Source: UBA2730 sp022793235 (lineage in GTDB: Bacteria > Bacillota_I > Bacilli_A > RF39 > UBA660). Taken from it: a DNA stretch of 6,641 bases. The translations under genes and the position numbers were made by a program. Below, in pieces: positions 1-5,823 of this stretch (position 1 is its first letter; each line of letters begins with the position of its first letter). The notes under the pieces were generated by a model. That model saw only the letters and a list, made by a program, of their open reading frames with translations. It did no database searches and was not told the origin of the DNA. The stretch is from positions 1 to 6,641 of the forward strand of contig CATJZL010000102.1 of NCBI GenBank assembly GCA_949745755.1, given 5' to 3'.

Positions 1-38
1 CACCAACTTTCTTATATTATACATCAAGACATAATAAA

Positions 39-87
39 AACCCATAAAGTGGGTCTCTCTTTTTTTTGAAAGTCCACTTTATAGGTT
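39..87. repeat. Imperfect long inverted repeat
   Basis: The left arm AACCCATAAAGTGGGT (39-54) and the right arm GTCCACTTTATAGGTT (72-87) pair over 16 positions, with one C-A mismatch and two G-U pairs, around a 17-base loop made mostly of T. In the minus-strand transcript the stem is followed directly by a short U-rich run (the complement of the A run at 36-40). The structure could therefore stop transcription leftward, while the nested hairpin at 40-54 could act rightward. The pairing is seen directly. The function is inferred. Confidence 0.5.
40..67 (+). terminator. Possible intrinsic terminator of an upstream gene
   Basis: ACCCA (40-44) and TGGGT (50-54) form a 5-bp stem with a 5-base loop. 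After CTCTC comes a run of eight T (60-67). The stem is short and the T run starts 5 bases after it, so this is a weak terminator by itself. It would end a plus-strand gene lying left of the window. The longer inverted repeat at 39-87 is a competing fold. Confidence 0.35.
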
Positions 88-136
88 ACATTTTAATATT
101 TTATGTCTCTTTTTTGTATAATAAAATTTAAAAAAA

Positions 137-165
137 TTATAGTATGTTCAGATTTGTGATATAAT
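137..165 (+). promoter_or_regulatory. Extended -10 promoter for the acetyltransferase gene
   Basis: A perfect TATAAT lies at 160-165 and is preceded by TG plus one base (157-159), which is the extended -10 element. The -35 region at 137-142 (TTATAG, 17-bp spacer) is poor, as expected when an extended -10 is present. The start codon at 214 would lie about 40 bases from the transcript start. Confidence 0.55.
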
Positions 166-213
166 ACTTAATACGAATATGAGTAATGCAGAAAAATTTA
201 AATTTGTGGAGAT

Positions 214-647
214 ATGATAGTAAAAGCAAGAAAAGAGGACTATTTAGTTGTAGCGAAATTGGCAAAAGAATTATGGAGAGAGCATTCCTTGAATGATCTA
301 AAAAGTGAATTTTTAGAATATTTATCTTCAGATCAGGTGTGTATATTTATTTATTATGAAAATAATATTCCCATTGCTTTTTCTCAAATATCTTTAAGGT
401 ATGAGTATGTGGAGGGAGCTATATCTAGTCCTATTGCTTATTTAGAAGGTATTTTTGTAAAAGAAAAATATAGAAAGGTATTGCACACTTGTTACTTATA
501 GAGTGTGAGAAATGGGCAAAAGAAAAGGATTGCAATGAATTGGCTAGTGATTGTGAGTTAAATAATGAAATGAGCTATAAATTTCATTTAAAAAATGGAT
601 TTAGAGAAGTTAACAGAATAATTTGTTTTACCAAAAAATTAAAATAA
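214..647 (+). pseudogene. Frameshifted AAC(6')-like aminoglycoside N-acetyltransferase (GNAT)
   Basis: Intact relatives transfer acetyl from acetyl-CoA to the 6'-amino group of aminoglycosides in the cytoplasm. The first frame (ATG 214, with GGAG just upstream at 208-211) encodes a GNAT N-terminal half ending in YVEGAISSPIAYLEGIFV (residues 65-82), a block resembling the AAC(6')-I core. It then stops at 499-501. The matching second half, GIAHLLLIECEKWAKEKDCN, follows in another frame from about 477 to TAA 645-647 and contains SDCELNNEMSYKFHLKNGFRE, again AAC(6')-like. The break falls at codon 88, right before the pyrophosphate-binding loop. Restoring one base repairs the frame (144 residues). 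The family spacing R-x-x-G-x-A suggests that four bases (net one codon plus one base) were lost. Without repair the protein lacks the CoA site and should be inactive. A sequencing error is possible, and the exact substrate class is inferred from memory of the family. Confidence 0.75.
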
Positions 648-650
648 AAT
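623..650 (+). promoter_or_regulatory. Weak candidate promoter for the metallopeptidase-like gene
   Basis: TTGTTT (623-628) and TAAAAT (645-650) are separated by 16 bp, at the very end of the acetyltransferase pseudogene. No better promoter was seen in the 65-bp gap before 713. The gene may instead be co-transcribed from the promoter at 137-165. In AT-rich DNA such matches are common, so this is tentative. Confidence 0.25.
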
Positions 651-702
651 ACATATGTTTTAAACAGATATGAAATAGTTTTAAAGAAAAAGTTTTACTT
701 TT

Positions 703-708
703 GGGGGA
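703..708 (+). promoter_or_regulatory. Ribosome binding site GGGGGA that fixes the start at 713
   Basis: The run GGGGGA at 703-708 ends four bases before ATG 713. The alternative in-frame TTG at 701 would lie upstream of this site and has no Shine-Dalgarno of its own, so 713 is the better start. A 6-bp hairpin (AAAAGT 688-693 with ACTTTT 697-702) directly abuts the site. Confidence 0.6.
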
Positions 709-712
709 TGTT

Positions 713-1882
713 ATGGTTGGATTCGAGCAGTATATAAAACAAAAATTAAATGAAATTTTTAAGGAAAAGACTTTTTCTTGTTTTGTAAAAAGTAAAATAG
801 AGGATGTTCTAGTACTGATTTCTAAGATGGATTTTGATGAAAAATTGGAACAAATTTCTTCTATTCTTTTTTATTTACAATATCATGTTGAGCAATTTTA
901 TATTGATTCTAAGGTAAATCTTTCCTCTTATGTTGATATTCAAGATTTTTTTGTTTCTGAATGTGTTTTAGGTGTAACTATTTCTAAAAAAGTTGTTGCA
1001 ATTTTATCTGATTTATATTTAGAGGAAATCCTTTATCATGAAATGCTACATTTAACTCAATCTGATGATTCTTATTTTGTATCTTCTTCCTATTTTTTTT
1101 CTCATCTTATACAAGATGCTATGAAAGAAGGAGAAGCTGTTTATTATGATATTCAGTTTGCAAAATACAAATTTCCTGAATCTTTACATTATGATTGTAA
1201 TGAGAATATTGTGTTTGGAAATCATTCTATATTCTATCAAGTTTGTAGAGAATTTTATTTAGATATGAGGACTTTATTAAATAAGGATTTATTTAGTCGT
1301 TGGAAGACTAATTCCTTTTTAGAATCTGATTTTATGCAGGAAGCTAAGACTTATGTTTTTAATAAATATTCTATTGATTTTATGTCTTTTTATCATATTT
1401 GGTCTATTTTATTATACTATTTTTCTATAAATTCTAATCTTTCTTCCTTTTCTTCTCTTGCTAATCAAGATTTAGATTGTATACAAAGTCTTAGTGTAGA
1501 TTTATTTAATTATTATGATTCTTTAATACATTATTATTCTAAGATACTGGAACATAATGTTGAAATTTTAAATTTTGTGGACGAAAATTTTGATATGGAT
1601 TTTTTCATTTTTCTTAAAAAATCATGTGAACAACAGACTAAAAAAATATCTTTTATTTCTAGACAAAAGAATTTTTTGAAAATTCTATTATCTTTAAAAG
1701 ACATATCTTGTTCTAAGGTTAGACGTTTTGCTTATATAAAGGAAATTTTAATAAAAAGAGCTCTTGGTGAGAGCGAGAATATTGTATTTAATGATATGAA
1801 ACCTTCTTTATTTTATACATTTAAAGATGATGTTTATGAAGAAGACGATGTGTATGAAAAGATTTATAGTTTATACCTTTAG
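713..1882 (+). CDS. Orphan protein with HExxH zinc-metallopeptidase signature
   Basis: This 389-residue protein belongs to no family I can name. Residues 109-113 read HEMLH, the zinc-binding helix of metallopeptidases. Twenty-six residues later comes EGEAVY (139-144), matching the EGxAxY pattern that supplies the third zinc ligand in several gluzincin families. H109, H113 and E139 would bind zinc and E110 would be the catalytic base. The N-terminal 100 residues and the roughly 240 residues after the motif are rich in Phe, Tyr, Ser and Leu and look mainly helical. There is no signal peptide or clear membrane segment, so a cytoplasmic location is likely. The tail is acidic with a tandem DDVYE repeat (372-382). 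ATG 713 is chosen because GGGGGA precedes it. The stop overlaps that of the minus-strand gene at 1879. The coding strand is unusually T-rich. Peptidase activity is inferred from the motifs only. Confidence 0.75.
   Translation: MVGFEQYIKQKLNEIFKEKTFSCFVKSKIEDVLVLISKMDFDEKLEQISSILFYLQYHVEQFYIDSKVNLSSYVDIQDFFVSECVLGVTISKKVVAILSDLYLEEILYHEMLHLTQSDDSYFVSSSYFFSHLIQDAMKEGEAVYYDIQFAKYKFPESLHYDCNENIVFGNHSIFYQVCREFYLDMRTLLNKDLFSRWKTNSFLESDFMQEAKTYVFNKYSIDFMSFYHIWSILLYYFSINSNLSSFSSLANQDLDCIQSLSVDLFNYYDSLIHYYSKILEHNVEILNFVDENFDMDFFIFLKKSCEQQTKKISFISRQKNFLKILLSLKDISCSKVRRFAYIKEILIKRALGESENIVFNDMKPSLFYTFKDDVYEEDDVYEKIYSLYL
1826..1861 (+). repeat. Two tandem 18-bp units encoding DDVYE(E/K)
   Basis: Positions 1826-1843 and 1844-1861 match at 14 of 18 bases and encode DDVYEE then DDVYEK near the C-terminus of the metallopeptidase-like protein. 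It looks like a small in-frame duplication that makes an acidic tail. Confidence 0.6.
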
Positions 1883-3063
1883 ACTCTTTTTTTTATTTTC
1901 ATTTTATCTTTTACTTCTTCACACATTTTATTCATATGTTCATAAAAGGTAGATAAGTATACATTACTTCTATGTGTATCTATGTAATTTTCGATAGTTG
2001 TTATTAATTCTTCCATTAACTGTTTATTTTCTTTTATTAAAAGAAGATAGGCTTTATTTTTTGCAACATTTAAAAGAATATCAAAGAGTTTGTCTTCTTC
2101 TCTTAATGCTAATGTTTGAAAGGAGTTAGATAATCTATCTAGGTAAATTGTTAGTTCTTTTTCTATATCTTGTTTATATGCCTTATATATAGTTTTATCT
2201 ACTATTTGTTGACCAAATATACCATATAATTCATTTTTAAAGGATTCGTTTTGTCTTTCTATCATATAATAGTTTGTAATATAATTTAAATAGAATAATT
2301 CATTATATTTTTTATAGATTAGTCTTTCTCTTATATATTCATTATAAGAGAATTCATTTGCTAAAGCATCTATTTCCTGTGCTATTAATCCTTTTATGTC
2401 TCCTTGCAAATAGTAATTAATTATTCTTTCTTCTAATTTTTTAGCTCTTTTTGTGGCATAAGCTAAGTGTTCTTTTTTATTAAAGACTTCTATAACCATT
2501 CCTTTATTTTTTTCTATTTCATTACTTTCTGTTTCTACATTTGCTCCTGTTAGTATTGCTTCGTTTATTTTTTCTGTAAGGGAAGAGAGATCTTTTTCTG
2601 CTTCTTCAGCATCTATTACAAGAATGTCTAGATTTTGATAGTATTCTTTAAGACTGTTTGTTATTTCTTGTTTTATTCTTTCAAATTCTATTTCTCTTAG
2701 TTCTTCTTCTTTGTTTATAAAATTTGATTTTAATTTAGAAATTATATATTCATAACCACTATATAATAATAGTTCTTCTATTCTTTTTTGTATTTCATCT
2801 ATTTCGATAGTACTTTCTATGTATTCTCTGATATTATGATTAAAAGGGTTTCGAATAATTGTAGCATCTGTTGTTAAAATATTTGTTAAATCTATTTGTT
2901 TTCTATATTTTGTTTCTATTTCAATAGCTTCTGTTAATAATTCCATGTTTTGATGCCAGTTTGATGTATATTTTTTCCCTTTTATTTCTAAATTTCTTAA
3001 CTTATTGCAAAGTTCATAGATTGTTCTTTCTAATTTTATTAGTTTTATATCTTTTTTTTGCAT
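1879..3063 (-). CDS. Uncharacterised charged helical (coiled-coil-like) protein
   Basis: I do not recognise this 394-residue protein. It is almost entirely Lys/Glu/Ile/Leu/Asn-rich with few prolines or glycines, as expected for long helices. The best coiled-coil-like stretches are about residues 83-140 (EIDEIQKRIEELLL onward) and 198-215 (around KRAKKLEERI). A further helical segment at 325-365 contains LLLIKENKQLMEEL. No signal peptide, transmembrane helix or catalytic motif is visible, and the tail is basic (KKRV). The start is supported by AAAGGAG (complement of 3071-3077), seven bases before ATG 3063. It converges on the metallopeptidase-like gene with a 4-bp overlap, and no terminator lies between them. 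It is divergent from the ankyrin-like gene, with which it shares a 151-bp promoter region. Structural, scaffold or partner roles are all possible; none is shown. Confidence 0.75.
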   Translation of the reverse strand: MQKKDIKLIKLERTIYELCNKLRNLEIKGKKYTSNWHQNMELLTEAIEIETKYRKQIDLTNILTTDATIIRNPFNHNIREYIESTIEIDEIQKRIEELLLYSGYEYIISKLKSNFINKEEELREIEFERIKQEITNSLKEYYQNLDILVIDAEEAEKDLSSLTEKINEAILTGANVETESNEIEKNKGMVIEVFNKKEHLAYATKRAKKLEERIINYYLQGDIKGLIAQEIDALANEFSYNEYIRERLIYKKYNELFYLNYITNYYMIERQNESFKNELYGIFGQQIVDKTIYKAYKQDIEKELTIYLDRLSNSFQTLALREEDKLFDILLNVAKNKAYLLLIKENKQLMEELITTIENYIDTHRSNVYLSTFYEHMNKMCEEVKDKMKIKKRV

Positions 3064-3088
3064 ACATTTACTCCTTTTTTTAATGCTT

Positions 3089-3128
3089 ATTATAACATAA
3101 ATTTTAAAATATGAACAGTTTTTGTCAA
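3089..3128 (-). promoter_or_regulatory. Leftward promoter(s) for the helical-protein gene
   Basis: Two overlapping candidates read leftward. One is TTGACA (complement of 3123-3128) with TAAAAT (complement of 3101-3106) and a 16-bp spacer. The other is a perfect TATAAT (complement of 3089-3094) with the extended -10 TG one base before it, and a poor -35 (TGTTCA, complement of 3112-3117). Either would start a short leader before ATG 3063. Confidence 0.5.
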
Positions 3129-3155
3129 TTTATGTCAAGTTTTAAATTTGACAAA
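3121..3155. repeat. Inverted repeat TTTGTCAA/TTGACAAA between divergent promoters
   Basis: TTTGTCAA (3121-3128) and TTGACAAA (3148-3155) are perfect 8-bp inverted copies. A third TGTCAA sits between them (3133-3138). The outer copies overlap the -35 boxes of the leftward and rightward promoters. A protein bound here could therefore control both genes, but the match may simply reflect two -35 elements facing apart. Confidence 0.45.
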
Positions 3156-3176
3156 TGGATTTAATTTCAGTATAAT
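3148..3176 (+). promoter_or_regulatory. Consensus sigma-70 promoter for the ankyrin-like gene
   Basis: TTGACA (3148-3153) and TATAAT (3171-3176) are both perfect and are separated by the optimal 17 bp. Transcription should begin near 3183, about 32 bases before ATG 3215. This is the strongest-looking promoter in the window and suggests high basal expression unless repressed. Confidence 0.8.
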
Positions 3177-3214
3177 ACATAAATGTCCCGTCAGAAAAAT
3201 AAAAGAGGTGTTTT

Positions 3215-3898
3215 ATGATATTTTATAATGAGGATCAAGCTGTTCAAGCTTGTAGTAATGATCCATCTCTGATTTTTGAACTTATTAAAGATGGATATTA
3301 TGATGTGGTGGATATAATTCTTTCTAAGAAAAGGGTTGATATTAATACAAAAGATGATTCCCAAAATGATATTATAACAAGACTTTTGAGAGCTGGACAA
3401 TACGATTTGGTATTGAAGCATATGAAAAACAGAAATTGGAATGTAAATAATCAAAATATAGAAGGGAATACTTTTGCACATTATTTAGTTACAATTAACT
3501 ATATTTATATTGGAAAGATTATAGATTGTTTAAGAAAAAAGAAGGATTTTATGCCAAATATAAAAAATAATGAAAATGAGACTATACTTGATAGATCTAT
3601 TAATAGTAATTATATTTATACAAGTATGAAAATATTAGAGGATAAAAGATTTGATAGTATAGATATTGTTGCTTTTCAAAAATTATATAAGGCTTATATT
3701 AAGAATTCTTATTATGGTAAATATTCTAAATTGAATAATCTTGAATTAATTGTGGATAATTTAGGAAAAAAGGAAAAATTATTACCAAGAATGAGAGAGT
3801 TACTAGAGTCAATTATTAATAATATGGAACTTATTAAACAGGAGTTATTGAAAAATAAATCTAATAATTTGGAGTTTATTATTGATTCTTATATGTAA
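3215..3898 (+). CDS. Ankyrin-repeat-like protein
   Basis: This 227-residue protein has a repeat pattern close to ankyrin repeats, which bind partner proteins. Repeat 1 (about 17-48) has the typical GYYDVVDIILSKKRVDINTK (hydrophobic second helix, then a VDIN turn). Repeat 2 (49-82) has AGQYDLVLKHMKNRNWNVNN. Repeat 3 (83-118) begins GNTFAHYLV. A degenerate repeat 4 (119-150) begins ENETILDRSI. Residues 150-227 are a charged helical tail. No signal peptide or membrane helix is seen, so it is probably cytoplasmic. AGAGGTG at 3204-3210 sits four bases before ATG 3215. It is a single-gene unit with a consensus promoter before it and an intrinsic terminator after it. The partner is unknown; the divergent helical protein is one candidate. 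The repeats are degenerate, so the family call is good but not certain. Confidence 0.7.
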   Translation: MIFYNEDQAVQACSNDPSLIFELIKDGYYDVVDIILSKKRVDINTKDDSQNDIITRLLRAGQYDLVLKHMKNRNWNVNNQNIEGNTFAHYLVTINYIYIGKIIDCLRKKKDFMPNIKNNENETILDRSINSNYIYTSMKILEDKRFDSIDIVAFQKLYKAYIKNSYYGKYSKLNNLELIVDNLGKKEKLLPRMRELLESIINNMELIKQELLKNKSNNLEFIIDSYM

Positions 3899-3905
3899 AA
3901 ATAGG

Positions 3906-3937
3906 ATTTAAACTTTATTGAGGTTTAAATTTTTTTT
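3906..3937 (+). terminator. Intrinsic terminator of the ankyrin-like gene
   Basis: ATTTAAAC (3906-3913) pairs perfectly with GTTTAAAT (3923-3930) around a 9-base loop and is followed by seven more T (3931-3937). It begins 7 bases after the stop codon. The stem is AT-rich but complete, and it isolates this gene from the T-box unit downstream. Confidence 0.75.
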
Positions 3938-3990
3938 ATGATTTTCTTGTGTATAAATTTAAAATAATTGCATAAAATGTTAAAAAGGAA

Positions 3991-4019
3991 TTGACAGATG
4001 TTTGATATAGAGTTAATAT
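3991..4019 (+). promoter_or_regulatory. Promoter of the T-box/asnS transcript
   Basis: A perfect TTGACA (3991-3996) is followed after 17 bp by TAATAT (4014-4019), a moderate -10. Transcription would begin near 4026, just before the T-box Stem I. Confidence 0.65.
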
Positions 4020-4025
4020 TTATTT

Positions 4026-4311
4026 ATCGACTTTGAAAGAGAAAAGTAAATTAAGATTTAATTTGAGCGAGTAGGATATGGTGTGAGCCTATAATTAATA
4101 TTTTTTGAAAGAACACTCTGGAGTTGCTTGAGCCAAAAGAATTCTTAGTAGTTTAAGCCGGTAGGTATACCGTTATAGAATACATAGTTTGTTAGAACTA
4201 AGAGTGATTATAAGTGAGAATAAGATTTATAATAAATTGGGTGGCACCGCGGAAGACTAGTTTCGTCCCATATGTACTTTAGAGTATGTATGTGTACGTT
4301 ACTAGTTTTTT
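4026..4311 (+). promoter_or_regulatory. T-box riboswitch leader, specifier AAC (asparagine)
   Basis: This leader senses the charging state of tRNA-Asn. The T-box motif TGGGTGGCACCGCGG is at 4238-4252 and pairs with the uncharged tRNA 3' end. CGTCCC at 4264-4269 is its usual partner in the antiterminator. The apical part of Stem I shows GGTGTGAGCC (4080-4089) with TAGG (4072-4075) facing CCTA (4088-4091). The specifier loop reads GAAAGAACACTCTGGAG, placing AAC, an Asn codon, at 4112-4114. This agrees with the asnS gene that follows. Uncharged tRNA-Asn should favour the antiterminator and read-through, while charged tRNA favours termination at 4256-4311. The boundaries are approximate: the 5' end is inferred from the promoter. 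Confidence 0.93.
4256..4311 (+). terminator. Regulated terminator of the T-box leader
   Basis: ACTAGT (4256-4261) pairs with ACTAGT (4301-4306). Inside it, CGT pairs with ACG, and CATATGTAC (4269-4277) pairs with GTATGTATG (4284-4292) with two wobble pairs and a 6-base loop. A T6 run (4306-4311) follows. The 5' arm contains CGTCCC, needed for the antiterminator, so the two folds exclude each other. Confidence 0.85.
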
Positions 4312-4372
4312 ATTCTTTTAAATAGAAGGATATTTATGATTAAAAATATATGATATTATATATATGAGAAAT

Positions 4373-4377
4373 GGAGG
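4373..4377 (+). promoter_or_regulatory. Ribosome binding site GGAGG that fixes the asnS start
   Basis: GGAGG lies inside the longest open frame, which begins at ATG 4371. Three in-frame ATG codons occur (4371, 4380, 4386). Only 4386 is at a normal distance (8 bases) from GGAGG; 4380 is two bases away and 4371 overlaps it. Confidence 0.75.
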
Positions 4378-4385
4378 ATATGAAT

Positions 4386-5768
4386 ATGATAATAGATGTG
4401 AAAGAATTATATAATAATATAGATAAATATATGGGAAAAGAGATTACTTTGCAGGGATGGATTAGAAATCATAGAAAGCAGAAAGAGCTTGGTTTTATAG
4501 ATTTTTCTGATGGAACTTGTTTTCAACATGTACAAGTTGTTTATGATGACCAATTAGATGATTTTGATTCTATTACAAAGTATCATGTGGGAAGTGCAAT
4601 AGAGGTACATGGTCTAGTCATACAATCTCCTAAAGAAGGTCAAGCTTTTGAAATACAAACACAGAAAATTCTGTTACTTGGGGATTGTCCAGAGGATTAT
4701 CCATTACAACCCAAAAAGCATTCAAGGGAGTTTTTAAGAGAACAGGCTTATCTTAGACCAAGAGCTAATCTTTTTCAGGCTGCTTTTCGAGTAAGGAGTG
4801 TGGCTGCTTATTCTATACATAAGTATTTTCAAGAAAGAGGTTATGTTTATTTTCAGGCACCACTTCTTACAGCAAGTGATTGTGAAGGTGCGGGAGAAAT
4901 GTTTCATGTTACAAGTTTTGACTTAGCTCATGTTCCTATGAAAGATGGAGAAGTTGATTATAGTAAGGATATGTTTGATTGTCCTAGTTCTCTTACTGTA
5001 TCTGGACAATTAGAAGCAGAAACTTTTGCCCTTGCTTATAAAAAGACATATACTTTTGGACCTACTTTTAGAGCAGAAAATTCAAATACCAGGGTTCATG
5101 CAAATGAATTTTGGATGATTGAGCCTGAAATTGCTTTTTGTGATTTGGCTGGTGATATGGAAATTATGGAAGATATGTTAAAATATGTCGTTTCTTATGT
5201 TTTAGAACACTGTAAGGATGAAATGGAATTTTTTGATAAATTTATTGAAAGTGGGTTAATACAAAAATTAGAAAAGTTAGTTCACTCTAGATTTACTAGA
5301 ATAACACATCGTGAAGCTATAGAAATATTACAAAAGGCAGATGTAAAATGGGAATTTGAACCTAAACAGGGTGAGGATATTGCTAAAGAGCATGAGAAAT
5401 ATATTACGGAATATTTTGATGGACCAGTCTTTATTACAGATTGGCCTAAGGATATAAAAGCTTTTTATATGAAAGAAAACGAAGATGGTCAAACCGTTGC
5501 TGCTGTTGATTTGGAAGTACCTGGTGCTGGAGAAATTATGGGTGGAAGCCAAAGAGAAGATTGCTATGAAAAATTAGTTAAGCGAATGGACGATTTGGGT
5601 ATGGATAAACAAGAACTTTATTGGTATATTAATTTGCGTAAGTTTGGCAGCTGTGTTCATTCTGGATTTGGTTTAGGTTTTGAGAGACTTTTAATTTATA
5701 TTACTGGTATAGATAATATTCGTGATGTTATTCCTTATCCTAGAACTCCAGGTAATTGTGACTTTTAA
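4386..5768 (+). CDS. asnS: Asparaginyl-tRNA synthetase (AsnRS)
   Basis: This class IIb aminoacyl-tRNA synthetase joins asparagine to tRNA-Asn using ATP in the cytoplasm. From ATG 4386 it has 460 residues, the usual bacterial length. An N-terminal OB fold (about 17-95, including GWIRNHRKQKELGFIDFSDG) binds the anticodon. The catalytic domain begins around HSREFLREQAYLRPR (112-126). Motif 2 contains FRAENSNTRVHANEFWMIEPE (228-248) with the ATP-contacting arginine. Motif 3 is GFGLGFERLL (427-436), and the end PYPRTPGNCDF is typical of AsnRS. The segment MFDCPSSLTVSGQLEAETFA (196-215) also matches AsnRS. Control is by the T-box leader upstream with an AAC specifier, so gene and regulator agree. 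The start at 4386 rather than 4371 follows from GGAGG at 4373. All five Trp codons are TGG. A shared terminator at 5786-5823 ends the unit. Confidence 0.97.
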   Translation: MIIDVKELYNNIDKYMGKEITLQGWIRNHRKQKELGFIDFSDGTCFQHVQVVYDDQLDDFDSITKYHVGSAIEVHGLVIQSPKEGQAFEIQTQKILLLGDCPEDYPLQPKKHSREFLREQAYLRPRANLFQAAFRVRSVAAYSIHKYFQERGYVYFQAPLLTASDCEGAGEMFHVTSFDLAHVPMKDGEVDYSKDMFDCPSSLTVSGQLEAETFALAYKKTYTFGPTFRAENSNTRVHANEFWMIEPEIAFCDLAGDMEIMEDMLKYVVSYVLEHCKDEMEFFDKFIESGLIQKLEKLVHSRFTRITHREAIEILQKADVKWEFEPKQGEDIAKEHEKYITEYFDGPVFITDWPKDIKAFYMKENEDGQTVAAVDLEVPGAGEIMGGSQREDCYEKLVKRMDDLGMDKQELYWYINLRKFGSCVHSGFGLGFERLLIYITGIDNIRDVIPYPRTPGNCDF

Positions 5769-5785
5769 TGGTTATATTGGAAATG

Positions 5786-5823
5786 AAAAAGTAGAAAGTT
5801 TAATTATTCTTTTCTACTTTTTT
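5786..5823. terminator. Bidirectional terminator between asnS and the HTH gene
   Basis: AAAAAGTAGAAA (5786-5797) pairs perfectly over 12 bp with TTTCTACTTTTT (5811-5822), with a 13-base loop. T runs occur on the exit side of both strands. It lies 17 bases after the asnS stop. On the minus strand the HTH gene stop (5800-5802) falls in the loop, so the last codons of that gene form one arm of its own terminator. Confidence 0.8.

Noticed and set aside
16..21. TATAAT on the minus strand as a leftward promoter
   Set aside because: No acceptable -35 lies at normal spacing and no leftward gene can be seen in the window.
1..69. Open frame from the left edge to TGA 67-69, as the tail of an upstream gene
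   Set aside because: It has only 22 codons, runs through a hairpin and T run, and matches nothing; other frames stop earlier, so no gene end can be assigned.
688..702. Hairpin AAAAGT/ACTTTT as a terminator before 713
   Set aside because: It is a short AU stem followed by a G run rather than a T run, so it cannot be called a terminator.
701..712. TTG start at 701 for the metallopeptidase-like gene
   Set aside because: It lies before the GGGGGA ribosome site and has none of its own; ATG 713 is well placed.
3191..3481. 96-codon open frame on the minus strand
   Set aside because: It is antisense to the ankyrin-like gene, covers its promoter-proximal region and has no ribosome site; its Ile/Tyr/Phe-rich product looks like an AT-rich shadow.
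4371..4385. ATG starts at 4371 and 4380 for asnS
   Set aside because: GGAGG at 4373-4377 overlaps or nearly touches them; ATG 4386 has normal spacing and gives the usual AsnRS N-terminus.
5328..5552. 74-codon open frame on the minus strand
   Set aside because: It lies wholly within asnS in antisense, with no ribosome site or recognisable protein.
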